39,797 bases of DNA from Phycisphaerae bacterium. Lineage in GTDB: Bacteria > Planctomycetota > Phycisphaerae > UBA1845 > Fen-1342. The notes under the pieces were generated by a model. The model was not told the origin of the DNA and searched no databases. It saw nothing but the letters and a program-made list of their open reading frames with translations. Where the stretch lies: the NCBI GenBank assembly GCA_028277645.1, contig JANQFV010000011.1, positions 1 through 39,797 of the forward strand. Reading direction: 5' to 3'. Below, piece after piece: positions 1 to 8,000 of this stretch. Position numbers and translations under genes: made by a program. The first letter of the stretch is position 1; every line of letters begins with the position of its first letter.

Positions 1-114
1 GCCATCGAGATCGAAACCGGCAAGTCGAATGTCGCGGAGAACGTGCGACGTGATCTGCTGACAGGTTTCGACAAGGTGCTTGTAGTGGCGACGAGCGAAT
101 GCCCATTGGACTAA
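1..114 (+). CDS. C-terminal fragment of an unknown protein
   Basis: The reading frame is open from the first base and stops at TAA 112-114, giving 37 residues. It contains a segment beginning IEIETGKS, then a stretch with ENVRRDL, GFDKV and LVVAT. From memory this resembles the C-terminal, nuclease-like tail (IE.ETGKS..NV...L..GFD.V..VAT) found on some DUF87/conjugative-type ATPases, but too little is visible to assign a function. The residues after VATSE are short and break off quickly compared with what I remember, so the end could be a truncation. The start lies outside the window. Confidence 0.5.
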   Translation, partial: AIEIETGKSNVAENVRRDLLTGFDKVLVVATSECPLD

Positions 115-195
115 CATAGGGACTGGTATGAACCGAGGGGAATGGTCAGCATCATGCGCATGTAGTCTTCCACACGTGACGGACTGTGCCTGGCA

Positions 196-447
196 GTGAA
201 TCCCAGAGAAATCAAACTGGATGAGTGCAGCGTGGTGATGACCTCGCCGGCCCGTTACGACGAGTGTATCGTCGAGGTCGAGACTGCCGAGGAACTCCTG
301 TTCATTCTCACGGACGAGCAGCGCACTGGCGCTTGCGTAGTCGAACTACCGGGCGACAGCGAGACCATCGCGAGACGAATCTCGTTGGCGTCGCTCCGGG
401 CGTTGCTGGATGCGGCGGAGCAGAAGCTGTTAGCACCACCGACATGA
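196..447 (+). CDS. Small acidic hypothetical protein
   Basis: An 83-codon frame starts at GTG 196, with a possible alternative ATG at 238. The product is acidic and soluble, with no signal peptide or membrane segment. It alternates predicted strand (CIVEVE, CVVELP) and helix (LRALLDAAEQ). No family is recognised. The ribosome-binding site is poor for either start, and the frame overlaps longer shadow frames, so reality rests mainly on its protein-like composition and its neat convergence with the gene ending at 474. Confidence 0.4.
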   Translation: MNPREIKLDECSVVMTSPARYDECIVEVETAEELLFILTDEQRTGACVVELPGDSETIARRISLASLRALLDAAEQKLLAPPT

Positions 448-473
448 GCCGCGAATCGGGGCCGTTGGAACAC

Positions 474-2291
474 TCACGCCCCGCGCGACGCCGCTCGCCG
501 CTGGCGTCGGTTGATGAAGGCGAGCAGAGCGCATCCGCCCACGACCGCGAGCGGCGCGACGGGGGCGCAGATACCGCCCGCGGGCGCAGGGGCCGGCTCG
601 CACGCGTCACCGGTACCGTCGCCATCCGCGTCGGCCTGATCAGCGTTGGCCGCCGAGGGGCAGTTGTCGCACACGTCCCCGACACCGTCGCCATCCGAGT
701 CGGCTTGGTCACCGTTGGTGTCTGACGGACAATTATCGCAGAGGTTTCCGACGTCGTCGCCGTCGCCGTCGGTCTGGTCTACGTTGGTGTTAGAGGGGCA
801 GTTGTCACAAGCGTCGCCGACGCCATCGCCGTCGGTATCGGTCTGGTCGGTATTCGCGTCCGACGGACAGTTGTCGCAGACATCTCCGACGCTGTCGCCG
901 TCGGCGTCGGCCTGATCGGCGTTAGTATCCGAGGGGCAGTTGTCGCAATCGTCAAGGAAGTCGTCGTCATCGGAGTTGATCGACGGCGCGACGGAATCCG
1001 CCGTGAGCTTCCCGACGGTGACGAACTGTCCGCGGACGATTTCCAGCAGGCTAGCGATCCGCATTGTGCTGGAGTCCGGGTCGATGACCACCGTGTTGTC
1101 CGCGGAGGCCGAGTTGATCTGCACGCTGGGGATGTCCAGCGGCGTTTTGTACTCCAGCACCTGATCCTGATCCCCCGCGAAGATCACCCGGTTTCCCGAA
1201 CCACAGGGGACACTGGCCGGTTGGTCAAGCGTGAATGTGGGTGATTCGTCAAACGTGACGTTGCCTTGGAAGACCAGGTTGTGCGGCACGCCGGAAGACG
1301 CGCCGAGCCGAATGCCTGTGGTGTCGTCTGATGTGAAGGTGTCCTCGACCGTCGACTGCGGCTCGGCCGTCGAACCGCTCGGCAGCGTGTCGGCCAGGAA
1401 CGCGAGCCCCTCCTCGCACCCTGTCGTCGTTGGGTCGTCGGAGTTGCGCAGGCTGACCTGGCCCTCGATCGTTACCGGCGAGAAGAAGTAGACGCCGCTC
1501 TCGTTGCCTGTGTCACAGCTTCCGTCGGTCGGGAACACCTCACCGCCCGGCCCCTGAACTTCCAGATCCCCCGTGATCGTCTCCAGCACGTCGAACTCGG
1601 TTCGGCTGGACCCTTCGGCGCGAAACGAACCGTTGATGACGGTCGCCGACGTCACGTACAGGGCCCCGGCCTGGTTGACGGAGATGCCACCGCCACCGAT
1701 TTCGGACAGGTCGAAGATCACGCCGGCGTCGGTGGTTTTCTCAACGTCCATGTTGAGCTCGCCGCCGCCGGTGATGATGTACGCATCGGCGCGACTATTC
1801 GGCGGGCCGCCCAGTGCCGCCGGGTCGACCGCGATGGTGAATGTGCCGGTGCCGACGATGCTCGCCCCGGCGCTGATGTGAACACATCCCTCGAGTATGT
1901 TGTTCGTGGGGCCAACGATCACCAAGTGATTGTCGCCCATGTCCAGTACGCCGCTGGTGACCTGGAGGTGATTCGTAATGAAGAGCGTCGACTGTACGCC
2001 GTCGGTATCGCTCTGATCTCTGAGAACAACCGTTCTGTCCGCTGGATTCGTCCTCCTCCCCGCGTCGATACAGAGGTTCTCGATAGTCGCGACCTTGGCG
2101 GAGTACGGCGGAGGAGCGGTCGGGTCTCCGAGCTGGATGAAGTTAGACCCCGTGTTTTCGTCGAAGACGAGGCATCCGCCGCCGCTGACGTCAGTTGAGC
2201 ACTCCTGCGCCCCGACCGACCCGGCCCCGACCGTCAGGATCGTCACCAGCGCCCCGCAGACCAGCAGATTCGACACATGTCGTTTGTTCAT
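474..2291 (-). CDS. Secreted protein with five thrombospondin type 3 repeats and a C-terminal anchor
   Basis: The 605-residue product starts at ATG 2291, preceded by GAGG. Residues 1-28 form a signal peptide ([21 protein letters not shown]). Residues 30-440 are a beta-rich exported region of the kind seen in surface proteins with hydrophobic strand repeats; no enzyme motif is visible. Residues about 443-567 are five 23-residue Asp-rich repeats (core DNCPS then DxDGDGVGD), the thrombospondin type 3 pattern, which binds calcium. The last 38 residues contain GGICAP, a hydrophobic stretch and a basic end (NRRQRR), which looks like a C-terminal membrane/sorting signal. The protein is probably displayed on or attached to the cell surface. 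Its ligand is unknown. Confidence 0.88.
   Translation of the reverse strand: MNKRHVSNLLVCGALVTILTVGAGSVGAQECSTDVSGGGCLVFDENTGSNFIQLGDPTAPPPYSAKVATIENLCIDAGRRTNPADRTVVLRDQSDTDGVQSTLFITNHLQVTSGVLDMGDNHLVIVGPTNNILEGCVHISAGASIVGTGTFTIAVDPAALGGPPNSRADAYIITGGGELNMDVEKTTDAGVIFDLSEIGGGGISVNQAGALYVTSATVINGSFRAEGSSRTEFDVLETITGDLEVQGPGGEVFPTDGSCDTGNESGVYFFSPVTIEGQVSLRNSDDPTTTGCEEGLAFLADTLPSGSTAEPQSTVEDTFTSDDTTGIRLGASSGVPHNLVFQGNVTFDESPTFTLDQPASVPCGSGNRVIFAGDQDQVLEYKTPLDIPSVQINSASADNTVVIDPDSSTMRIASLLEIVRGQFVTVGKLTADSVAPSINSDDDDFLDDCDNCPSDTNADQADADGDSVGDVCDNCPSDANTDQTDTDGDGVGDACDNCPSNTNVDQTDGDGDDVGNLCDNCPSDTNGDQADSDGDGVGDVCDNCPSAANADQADADGDGTGDACEPAPAPAGGICAPVAPLAVVGGCALLAFINRRQRRAASRGA
592..968 (-). repeat. 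69-bp tandem repeat array encoding thrombospondin type 3 units
   Basis: The same motif (CAGTTGTCGCA or a close variant) occurs at 661, 730, 799, 868 and 937, an exact 69-bp period. Each unit encodes 23 residues with a DNCPS cysteine loop and an Asp-rich Ca2+-binding segment. The units differ mainly at third positions and in the TNxDQ linker, so they are older than a very recent duplication. It is coding, not a CRISPR. Confidence 0.9.
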
Positions 2292-2404
2292 GGTATGGAC
2301 CTCGAGTGGCTCTGTTCAGGATCGGTCAGGAACGGACCGCACGGCCCTTGGAGACATTCTCGAACGGCTTCTACGACCGCGTTGAAGTCGCCCGGTACGG
2401 TGCC

Positions 2405-3811
2405 TTATACCGTCGATGAGCCATCACTGTTAGCGGAATCCGCGCCGTGAGTTTGGTTTCCCGGTACCATCGCCGGCGTCATTCGCAGAATCACGTACCC
2501 GGCCACGCCGCTGATTAGTGAGCCGGCGAGGATTCCGATCTTGGCAGTTTCGAGCAATTCCGGGCTGTCCTTAAACGCGAGGCCGGCGATGAAGAGGGAC
2601 ATGGTGAAGCCGATGCCGGCGAGCCAGCTTGCGCCGTAGACCTGCCGCCAGGTGGAGCCTTCGGGCAGGGTGCCGATGCGGCCGCGGATCGCGAGCCACG
2701 CGAGCAATGTCACACCGACCTGCTTGCCCACGATCAGGCCGAGCATGATGCCCAGGGACGGGGCGCTGAACAGCGCCGCCGCCAAGTCGCCGCCGAGGCT
2801 GACGCCCGCGTTCGCGAGTGCGAACACCGGCATGATGACGAACGCGACCCACGGGTGCAGGGCGTGCTCGAGTCGCACCAGCGGGGTCTGAACGTGCTCA
2901 CAGGCCTCTTCGAGCGCGTGTACCACCGCCTGCCCGCCAGGTTTCGTCAGCAGCGATTCCTTACCGCCGGCGCGGACGCGAAAGGCGTCGAGCGCTTTCT
3001 GCGCGAAGGCGACGAAGTCACCGCCGTCAATGCGGACCCGGGCCGGAATCGTCAGTGCCAGCACAACGCCGGCGATGGTGGCGTGGACGCCGGAGTAGAG
3101 GAAGGCAAGCCACAATGCGATGCCCAGGACGGCGTACGCGAGCGGCCAGCGCACGTGGAGCAGATTGGCCAGCACGAGCACTGCGGTGATGCCGCCGGCC
3201 GCGGCGAGCGCGGTCATGGACAGATCGCCGGAATAGAACAATGCGATGATCAGCACCGCGCCGATGTCATCGACGATCGCCACCGCGGTGAGGAAGACCT
3301 TCAGCGAGGTCGGCACACGCTTCCCGAGCAGGGCGAGTACTCCAAGCGCGAACGCGATGTCTGTCGCCGCCGGTATTGCCCAGCCGTTGATCGTGTCCTG
3401 ACCCCAGTTGATGAAGACGTAGACCAGCGCGGGCAGTGCCATGCCGCCGATCGCGGCCGCGATCGGAACGGCGGCCTTGCGGAACGAGGCGAGCTCGCCG
3501 GCGATGATCTCGCGTTTGATCTCGAGCCCGACGACGAAGAAGAACGCCGCCATCAGCGCGTCGTTCACCCAATGCTGTACCGAGAGCTTGAGCGTGAAGC
3601 TGCCGATGGTCAGGCCGGCGTAGGCGTGCCAGAAATCGTGATACGAAGCGCGCCAGGGCGAGTTGGCCCAGAACAGGGCGGCGGCGGTGCAAATCAGCAG
3701 CAGGATGCCGCTGGCTGCCTCGGCGCGGAAAAAGCTCTGGAAGGGCAGTAACAACCAGTCGATCGGACGTTCCGCTCGGTCGGGTCTTAAGCTCGCGTCG
3801 CCGCCGGCCAT
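2405..3811 (-). CDS. nhaA: Na+/H+ antiporter NhaA
   Basis: The product exchanges external H+ for internal Na+/Li+ across the inner membrane and helps pH and sodium homeostasis. It has 468 residues from ATG 3811, chosen because GGAGG lies six bases upstream; a second ATG at 3823 is in frame but overlaps that site. Family motifs are clear: GLEIKRE near 95-101, TDIAFALG with Asp151 (E. coli Asp133), and VDDIGA with the paired Asp181/Asp182 that bind the transported ion. About 12 membrane helices are apparent. It is longer than E. coli NhaA (388), mainly through a soluble loop near residues 280-310 (ALDAFRVRAGGKESLLTKPG) and a polar C-terminus. It lies 113 bases upstream of the secreted repeat gene, without obvious functional link. 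Confidence 0.96.
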   Translation of the reverse strand: MAGGDASLRPDRAERPIDWLLLPFQSFFRAEAASGILLLICTAAALFWANSPWRASYHDFWHAYAGLTIGSFTLKLSVQHWVNDALMAAFFFVVGLEIKREIIAGELASFRKAAVPIAAAIGGMALPALVYVFINWGQDTINGWAIPAATDIAFALGVLALLGKRVPTSLKVFLTAVAIVDDIGAVLIIALFYSGDLSMTALAAAGGITAVLVLANLLHVRWPLAYAVLGIALWLAFLYSGVHATIAGVVLALTIPARVRIDGGDFVAFAQKALDAFRVRAGGKESLLTKPGGQAVVHALEEACEHVQTPLVRLEHALHPWVAFVIMPVFALANAGVSLGGDLAAALFSAPSLGIMLGLIVGKQVGVTLLAWLAIRGRIGTLPEGSTWRQVYGASWLAGIGFTMSLFIAGLAFKDSPELLETAKIGILAGSLISGVAGYVILRMTPAMVPGNQTHGADSANSDGSSTV

Positions 3812-3981
3812 GCCAGCCTCCATGAATCGTCATGGTGTCGTCGAAACCTGCCACCGTGGTTAGGTCTCTTCACCTCGCGACCCTGATTATTAGCCGTTAC
3901 CGGCGCTCCCGCTACGCGGTTTACACCAATCCACAGCATGCGTGCTTTCGGCCAGCGGCGCTGCGCGCTATCTTCCGTGGC

Positions 3982-4623
3982 ATGAACAACCCATGGCTGG
4001 ATATCCCGTTGTCCGATTACGAGGGGCACATGGCGCTGCCGGAAGTCGCGCAGGCGCAGTTGCTCGCCGACCTCTTTGCGGAGGCCCTGCGTACGCACAT
4101 GCCCCAGTCGGTCGCGGTGCTCGGATGTGCCGGCGGAAACGGATTCGAGCGGGTTAATACGAGCCGAACGCCGCGGGTTGTGGGTGTGGATCTCAACCCG
4201 GCGTACATCGACGTAGCGCGGGAACGGTTCGCGCAACGGATTCCGCGGTTCGAACTCTACGTTGGCGACGTGCAGCGTGATGTGTTTGGTTTTGCGCCGG
4301 TTGAGTTGGCGTTCGCCGGGTTGCTGTTCGAATACGTGGATGTCGCTGCGACGCTCCAACGTATTCGCGCGATGGTCGTGCCGGGCGGGAGCCTCGTTGC
4401 GGTCCTGCAGCTACCTTCCACGATTGACGAAGTCACGCCGTCGCCGTTCGAAAGCCTAACGACACTCACGGCGTGTATGCGGCTGGTTGCGCCAGAGACA
4501 CTGGCGAAGCAGGCGGCGACGCACAGCTTTTGCCAGACTGCAAGTGATGTCGCGCAGGCCGTTGGCGGGAAGTCGTTCGGCGTTGTGACGCTGCGTCGCG
4601 AGATGCCCGATCCGCACACCTGA
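3982..4623 (+). CDS. Class I SAM-dependent methyltransferase
   Basis: The 213-residue product starts at ATG 3982. A Rossmann-type SAM-binding core is visible: motif I VLGCAGGNGFERV near residues 40-52, the acidic end of strand 2 in VVGVDLNPAYIDVA, and the later VPGGSLVAVLQLP strand typical of post-motif III. The methyl acceptor cannot be read from the sequence; small-molecule methyltransferases have this size. The N-terminal DIPLSDYEGHM resembles the substrate lid of stand-alone small-molecule enzymes. It stands alone, divergent from nhaA and 113 bases before the symporter gene. Confidence 0.8.
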   Translation: MNNPWLDIPLSDYEGHMALPEVAQAQLLADLFAEALRTHMPQSVAVLGCAGGNGFERVNTSRTPRVVGVDLNPAYIDVARERFAQRIPRFELYVGDVQRDVFGFAPVELAFAGLLFEYVDVAATLQRIRAMVVPGGSLVAVLQLPSTIDEVTPSPFESLTTLTACMRLVAPETLAKQAATHSFCQTASDVAQAVGGKSFGVVTLRREMPDPHT

Positions 4624-4736
4624 TTGCAGCCTATGCACCGCGAGCCGGACAGTCTCGCATTCACCGACCGCGACGGTAGCATACGTGCACCAAGTCAATC
4701 CAGCGCAGCATCGCGGCGCGATTGCAGGAGCACGCC

Positions 4737-6281
4737 ATGTCTGTCGTGATCGTCTCGTTCGGAGTCTACACACTGGCGATTGTCGCGATCGGACTGTACT
4801 CGGCCCGCTACGCGCGGCGGAGCGACGAGGATTTCTTTCTCGCGGGGCGCTCTCTCGGGCCGTGGGTCGGCGCGCTGTCCGCGTCGGCGTCGAGCGAGTC
4901 GGGTTGGGTAACACTGGGGCTGGTGGGAATCGGATTCGCGACAGGGGTCAAGGCCTACTGGGTGATCCCGGGCTGCCTGCTCGGATACTTGTTCAACTGG
5001 TTCGTGCTGGCCGGGCGCATGAATGACCGCGCGCGAGCATTAAACGCGGTGACGTTGCCCGACTTCTTTGCGTTCTCATTTCGTGAGCGCATCCCGGTGT
5101 TGCGCACGTTGTCGGTGATCGTGATCCTGGCGGCGATGCTCGCGTATGTTTCGGGGCAACTGGCCGCCGCCGGCAAGGCATTTGAGGCGGCATTCGGCGA
5201 CGTTGACTATCGCGCCGGCGTGCTGATCGGGGCGGCAATTGTGCTGCTGTACACGGTGACCGGCGGTTTCCGAGCCGTGTGCTGGACGGACTTTCTGCAG
5301 GCGCTGCTGATGGTGGGCACGCTGATCGTCTTCCCGGCGTACCTGCTGCTGACGCAGGGGGGGTATGGCTTCATTCAGACGCACTTGTCGGGTGTGCAGC
5401 CGGAGGGAGAGCGCGTGGGCGAGTTGCTACACTGGCTGCCGGAAGCGGCGCCGCTGGTGTTACTGGGGTTTCTGTTTGGCAGCCATGCGCTGGGGATCAA
5501 CTTCGGCTATTCGGGTATGCCACACGTGCTGGTGCGCTTCATGGCGCTGAAGGATCGGCGGGACGCATGGATCGGAGGCGTCGTGGCATTCGTATGGGGG
5601 CTCTGCGTGTACTGGGGGGCGGTGACGGTTGGGTTGTTTGCGCGCGCGTCCGCGGAGAACGGCGCGACCTGGACCGCCGCGATTTCGGCGGACAGTGAGT
5701 TGGGCCTGGTCGTGTCGGCAATGAACCTGTTGCCGGGTGTGTTGTCGGGGCTGGTGCTGGCGGCGATTCTGGCGGCGATCTGCTCGACCGCGGACAGCCA
5801 ATTGGTGGTGGCTGCGAGTGCGGGCGCGAACGATCTGTACGCGCGGCTGTTCTCGCGTAATCCAAAGGGGCAGCATCCGTGGGTGAACCGGCTGTTCGTG
5901 CTGGGGCTGGGCATCCTGGCGGTGCTGCTCGTCTTCGAATCGAAGGTGCAGGTGTATCAATATGTGTTGACGTACGGCTGGGCGATGCTCGGCGCGGCAT
6001 TCGGGCCACAAGTAATTCTGTTGCTGTTGTGGCGAAAGGCGTCATACGCAGGCTGCGTCGGCGGGATGCTGGTTGGTTTCGCGGTCACGCTGCTGTGGAA
6101 GGAAATCTTCCAGAACAAGCTGGGCGAAGCAGAACTCTACAACCTCGTAGTAGCTTTCGTGGCCGCGCTGGTCGTCAACGTAGTCTTGAGCCTGGTGTTC
6201 CCCAGGCCCGCCGAACACGCTGGCGTACCAGCCGATCCCGCGAAACCGGCTCCCAAGCTATCCGCCAGCGCGAGCAACTGA
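4737..6281 (+). CDS. Sodium/solute symporter, PutP (SSS) family
   Basis: The 514-residue inner-membrane transporter uses the sodium gradient to take up a small solute, most likely proline or a related compound. The start is ATG 4737, with GCAGGAG six bases upstream. The family pattern is clear: a first helix, then SASASSESGWVTLG in helix 2, LPDFFAF after a short loop, VTGGFRAVCWTDFLQ in the middle, and STADSQLVVAAS in helix 9, which carries the Na+-site Ser/Thr residues of PutP. Length and about 13 helices fit sodium/proline symporters. Exact substrate is inferred from overall similarity only; no catabolic genes are adjacent. Confidence 0.9.
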   Translation: MSVVIVSFGVYTLAIVAIGLYSARYARRSDEDFFLAGRSLGPWVGALSASASSESGWVTLGLVGIGFATGVKAYWVIPGCLLGYLFNWFVLAGRMNDRARALNAVTLPDFFAFSFRERIPVLRTLSVIVILAAMLAYVSGQLAAAGKAFEAAFGDVDYRAGVLIGAAIVLLYTVTGGFRAVCWTDFLQALLMVGTLIVFPAYLLLTQGGYGFIQTHLSGVQPEGERVGELLHWLPEAAPLVLLGFLFGSHALGINFGYSGMPHVLVRFMALKDRRDAWIGGVVAFVWGLCVYWGAVTVGLFARASAENGATWTAAISADSELGLVVSAMNLLPGVLSGLVLAAILAAICSTADSQLVVAASAGANDLYARLFSRNPKGQHPWVNRLFVLGLGILAVLLVFESKVQVYQYVLTYGWAMLGAAFGPQVILLLLWRKASYAGCVGGMLVGFAVTLLWKEIFQNKLGEAELYNLVVAFVAALVVNVVLSLVFPRPAEHAGVPADPAKPAPKLSASASN

Positions 6282-6358
6282 CCGACCTGGAGGGCGGTCC
6301 CCCACAGCTATATAACTTTGGGCGTTGGGTTTTCGGCGTTTCGGCTTTCGGCGTTTTC

Positions 6359-6862
6359 CTACAGCCAATCCGCAATTGGCCGGACGTGCTTGGCGAACTC
6401 GCGGACGGGCATGTTCACAGTCCCCCACTTGGGGCTGCGGATGCGGGCGTTGACTTCGTAGTCGTCGACCGTGACGCCGGCAAAAACATAGCGCGCATTG
6501 CGAAACTCGTGTACGACCTCCGCCGGTGGATCGCCGACGGCGTCCAGGCGGTACGTGAACACGAGCAGCGCTGCGAAGCCGGCACCGAAGACCTCCTGCC
6601 ATTGCCGTAGCCCATCCAAGTCGGCTTGTGTGATCCAATTCTCCCACGCGGGACGACGGCTGCCCTTGCGCGCCGCCCAGCGCCGGCCCTTGATATCGAC
6701 GAGCCAGTTGGTCCCGCGGGTCGAGTACACGATGAAGTCGAAGCTCTTGAGCCGGGCGTCGCGAAACGCCGCCCGCTTGGCTTCGTCCACCGCAACGTAC
6801 GGAATCTGGGCGCTGCGCAGGTAGTGCTCGAAGGCGGCTTCGTAGTCGATGTGCGATTTCAC
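6359..6862 (-). CDS. HYExAFE family protein
   Basis: The 167-residue product starts at GTG 6862, 23 bases after a predicted transcription start (promoter 6896-6923). Near its N-terminus it has IDYEAAFEHYLR, the signature that names the planctomycete HYExAFE family, here with Asp instead of His in the first position. It continues with SFDFIVYS and WLVDIKGRR, an arrangement (D, then D-x-K) like a PD-(D/E)xK nuclease core: Asp in SFDF, Asp-Ile-Lys in LVDIKGR. The family has no proven function; the nuclease-like reading is my inference. The gene is single, converging with the symporter gene. Confidence 0.82.
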   Translation of the reverse strand: MKSHIDYEAAFEHYLRSAQIPYVAVDEAKRAAFRDARLKSFDFIVYSTRGTNWLVDIKGRRWAARKGSRRPAWENWITQADLDGLRQWQEVFGAGFAALLVFTYRLDAVGDPPAEVVHEFRNARYVFAGVTVDDYEVNARIRSPKWGTVNMPVREFAKHVRPIADWL

Positions 6863-6895
6863 CCGCGTTTCCCGCTTTGTGACTATGACGGTGGT

Positions 6896-6923
6896 ATTGT
6901 ACGGTGGACCGACGGGTTCGAAA
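6896..6923 (-). promoter_or_regulatory. Promoter of the HYExAFE gene
   Basis: Read on the minus strand, TTTCGA, a 16-base spacer and TACAAT (five of six matches to TATAAT). The start point would fall near 6890, just before GTG 6862, and supports that start. Confidence 0.45.
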
Positions 6924-7044
6924 GTCCGTCGTCGATTGGAATGGGCGCGAGGCCGCGTATCGTGGTAGATAGAGCTTGTGAACGTGGCGCCGTACGTGGC
7001 GTACTTGCCAATAGCGGTAGCTGCATCAGGGTGACGAACTAAGT

Positions 7045-7077
7045 CGGGCGGCCGTTTCCCGGGGGGACGGCCGCCCG
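7045..7077 (+). terminator. GC-rich stem-loop, terminator-like
   Basis: CGGGCGGCCGT pairs perfectly with ACGGCCGCCCG (11 bp) around an 11-base loop. There is only GGTTGTTTG after it, so it is a weak intrinsic terminator at best. It ends no recognisable gene: it sits in the 5' region of the 7175 gene and may instead be a leader structure. Confidence 0.45.
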
Positions 7078-7174
7078 GTTGTTTGCCGGCGTACGCGATT
7101 GGGGACCATTCTTGGACATACACAACACGCTTGGTTAGCATGGGTTGCGTGAGCTGGTGGGCGAGGATGTTGTG

Positions 7175-7474
7175 ATGGCTGTACAGCAGAACGCACAGGG
7201 GTTGGCGGAACTGACACTCTCGCTGGAGCAGGCCAAGCGCGTGTACACGGCGCTGTTCTGCCGGATTCAGACCGGCGGCTGCACGTCGTTTGCCGACCTC
7301 GACCAGGATGATCTGCTGCTCGAGCTGCAGTCTTATCTCCAGAAACGGGCCGCCGAACAGGGCGTGGACTGCACGGACCACGCCGCATGGGAGGCGTTTC
7401 TCGGCATCACGCATCCTGCGAGTTGTCCGAAGCGTACGGACGATGCGCCGCGTCAGAAGGAATCGGATGGCTGA
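7175..7474 (+). CDS. Small hypothetical protein upstream of coaD
   Basis: The 99-residue soluble protein starts at ATG 7175, with GAGG upstream. It is mostly helical (LAELTLSLEQAKRVYTALF, DLLLELQSYLQKRAAE) with three cysteines beside CRIQTGGC and VDC. No family is recognised. It overlaps coaD by eight bases, so the two are translationally coupled, but this does not by itself imply a role in coenzyme A synthesis. Confidence 0.7.
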   Translation: MAVQQNAQGLAELTLSLEQAKRVYTALFCRIQTGGCTSFADLDQDDLLLELQSYLQKRAAEQGVDCTDHAAWEAFLGITHPASCPKRTDDAPRQKESDG

Positions 7475-7997
7475 TACGGAATCAAAGCGGATCGTGGCCG
7501 TATTCCAGGGCTCGTTCGATCCGGTGACGTTCGGGCACCTGGACGTCATTCGGCGGGCGGCGAAGTTGTTCAACGAGTTAGTCGTGGGTATCGGCGTCAA
7601 CCCGGACAAGGCACAGCTCTTCACGCCGGAGGAGCGCCTCGCGTTGCTGTTGCCGCACCTGGAAGAGTTTCCGAACGTGCGGGCGGCGACGTACGATGGC
7701 CTGACGATCGATTTCGTGCGGCAGTGCGGCGCCCAGGTGTTGGTGCGCGGGATTCGCGACATGGCCGATCTGCACAACGAGGTGCAATTGGCCAACCTCA
7801 ACCAGCTGATCGGCAACGTGGAGAGCGTGTTCATCCTCTCCAGCGACCGGCACGTCATGACGTCCAGCACGTACATCAAGCAGATCTACGAGATGGGCGG
7901 CGGCGACATCAGCCGCATCGAGCAGCTCGTGCCGCCGAACGTGGCAACGAAGCTCGCTGAACACCTGAGAATCCCCCCGCCGAACGACAAAGGGTAG
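7467..7997 (+). CDS. coaD: Phosphopantetheine adenylyltransferase
   Basis: The enzyme transfers AMP from ATP to 4'-phosphopantetheine, making dephospho-CoA, the fourth step of coenzyme A synthesis in the cytoplasm. The 176-residue product starts at ATG 7467, with AGAAGGA seven bases upstream. The nucleotidyltransferase motif is GSFDPVTFGHLDVI near residues 14-27 (the usual T/HxGH, with Phe where Asn is common), followed by VRGIRDMADLHNE and the C-terminal ISSxLVR-like region, here STYIKQIYEMGGDIS. Slightly longer than the usual 160. It overlaps the preceding small gene and ends three bases before the next. Confidence 0.96.
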   Translation: MADTESKRIVAVFQGSFDPVTFGHLDVIRRAAKLFNELVVGIGVNPDKAQLFTPEERLALLLPHLEEFPNVRAATYDGLTIDFVRQCGAQVLVRGIRDMADLHNEVQLANLNQLIGNVESVFILSSDRHVMTSSTYIKQIYEMGGGDISRIEQLVPPNVATKLAEHLRIPPPNDKG

Positions 7998-8000
7998 CTG

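Larger units (their letters stand above)
6863..7174. other. Intergenic region between divergent genes
   Basis: This 312-base stretch holds the HYExAFE promoter and a strong stem-loop at 7045-7077. A weak plus-strand promoter-like pair, TTGGAA, 16 bases, TATCGT, lies about 6936-6963. If used, it would give a short transcript ending at or passing through the stem-loop. I see no protein-coding gene. Confidence 0.5.

Noticed and set aside
592..968. CRISPR array
   Set aside because: The 69-bp repeats have no unrelated spacers and encode thrombospondin type 3 units.
2855..3751. 298-residue plus-strand ORF
   Set aside because: Entirely antisense to nhaA, with Arg/Asp/Gln-rich composition typical of a GC-rich shadow frame.
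3832..3981. N-terminal extension of the methyltransferase ORF
   Set aside because: Precedes the SAM fold, is basic and low in conserved character; ATG 3982 begins a normal domain.
6908..6935. tRNA T-arm-like GGTTCGAA
   Set aside because: The surrounding bases form CGACGG/CCGTCG with a ten-base loop and there is no acceptor stem, D arm or anticodon arm.
6905..7077. c-di-GMP (GEMM) riboswitch
   Set aside because: TTCGAAAG is present, but the conserved GCAAAC and GACGCAAAGCC cores are absent.
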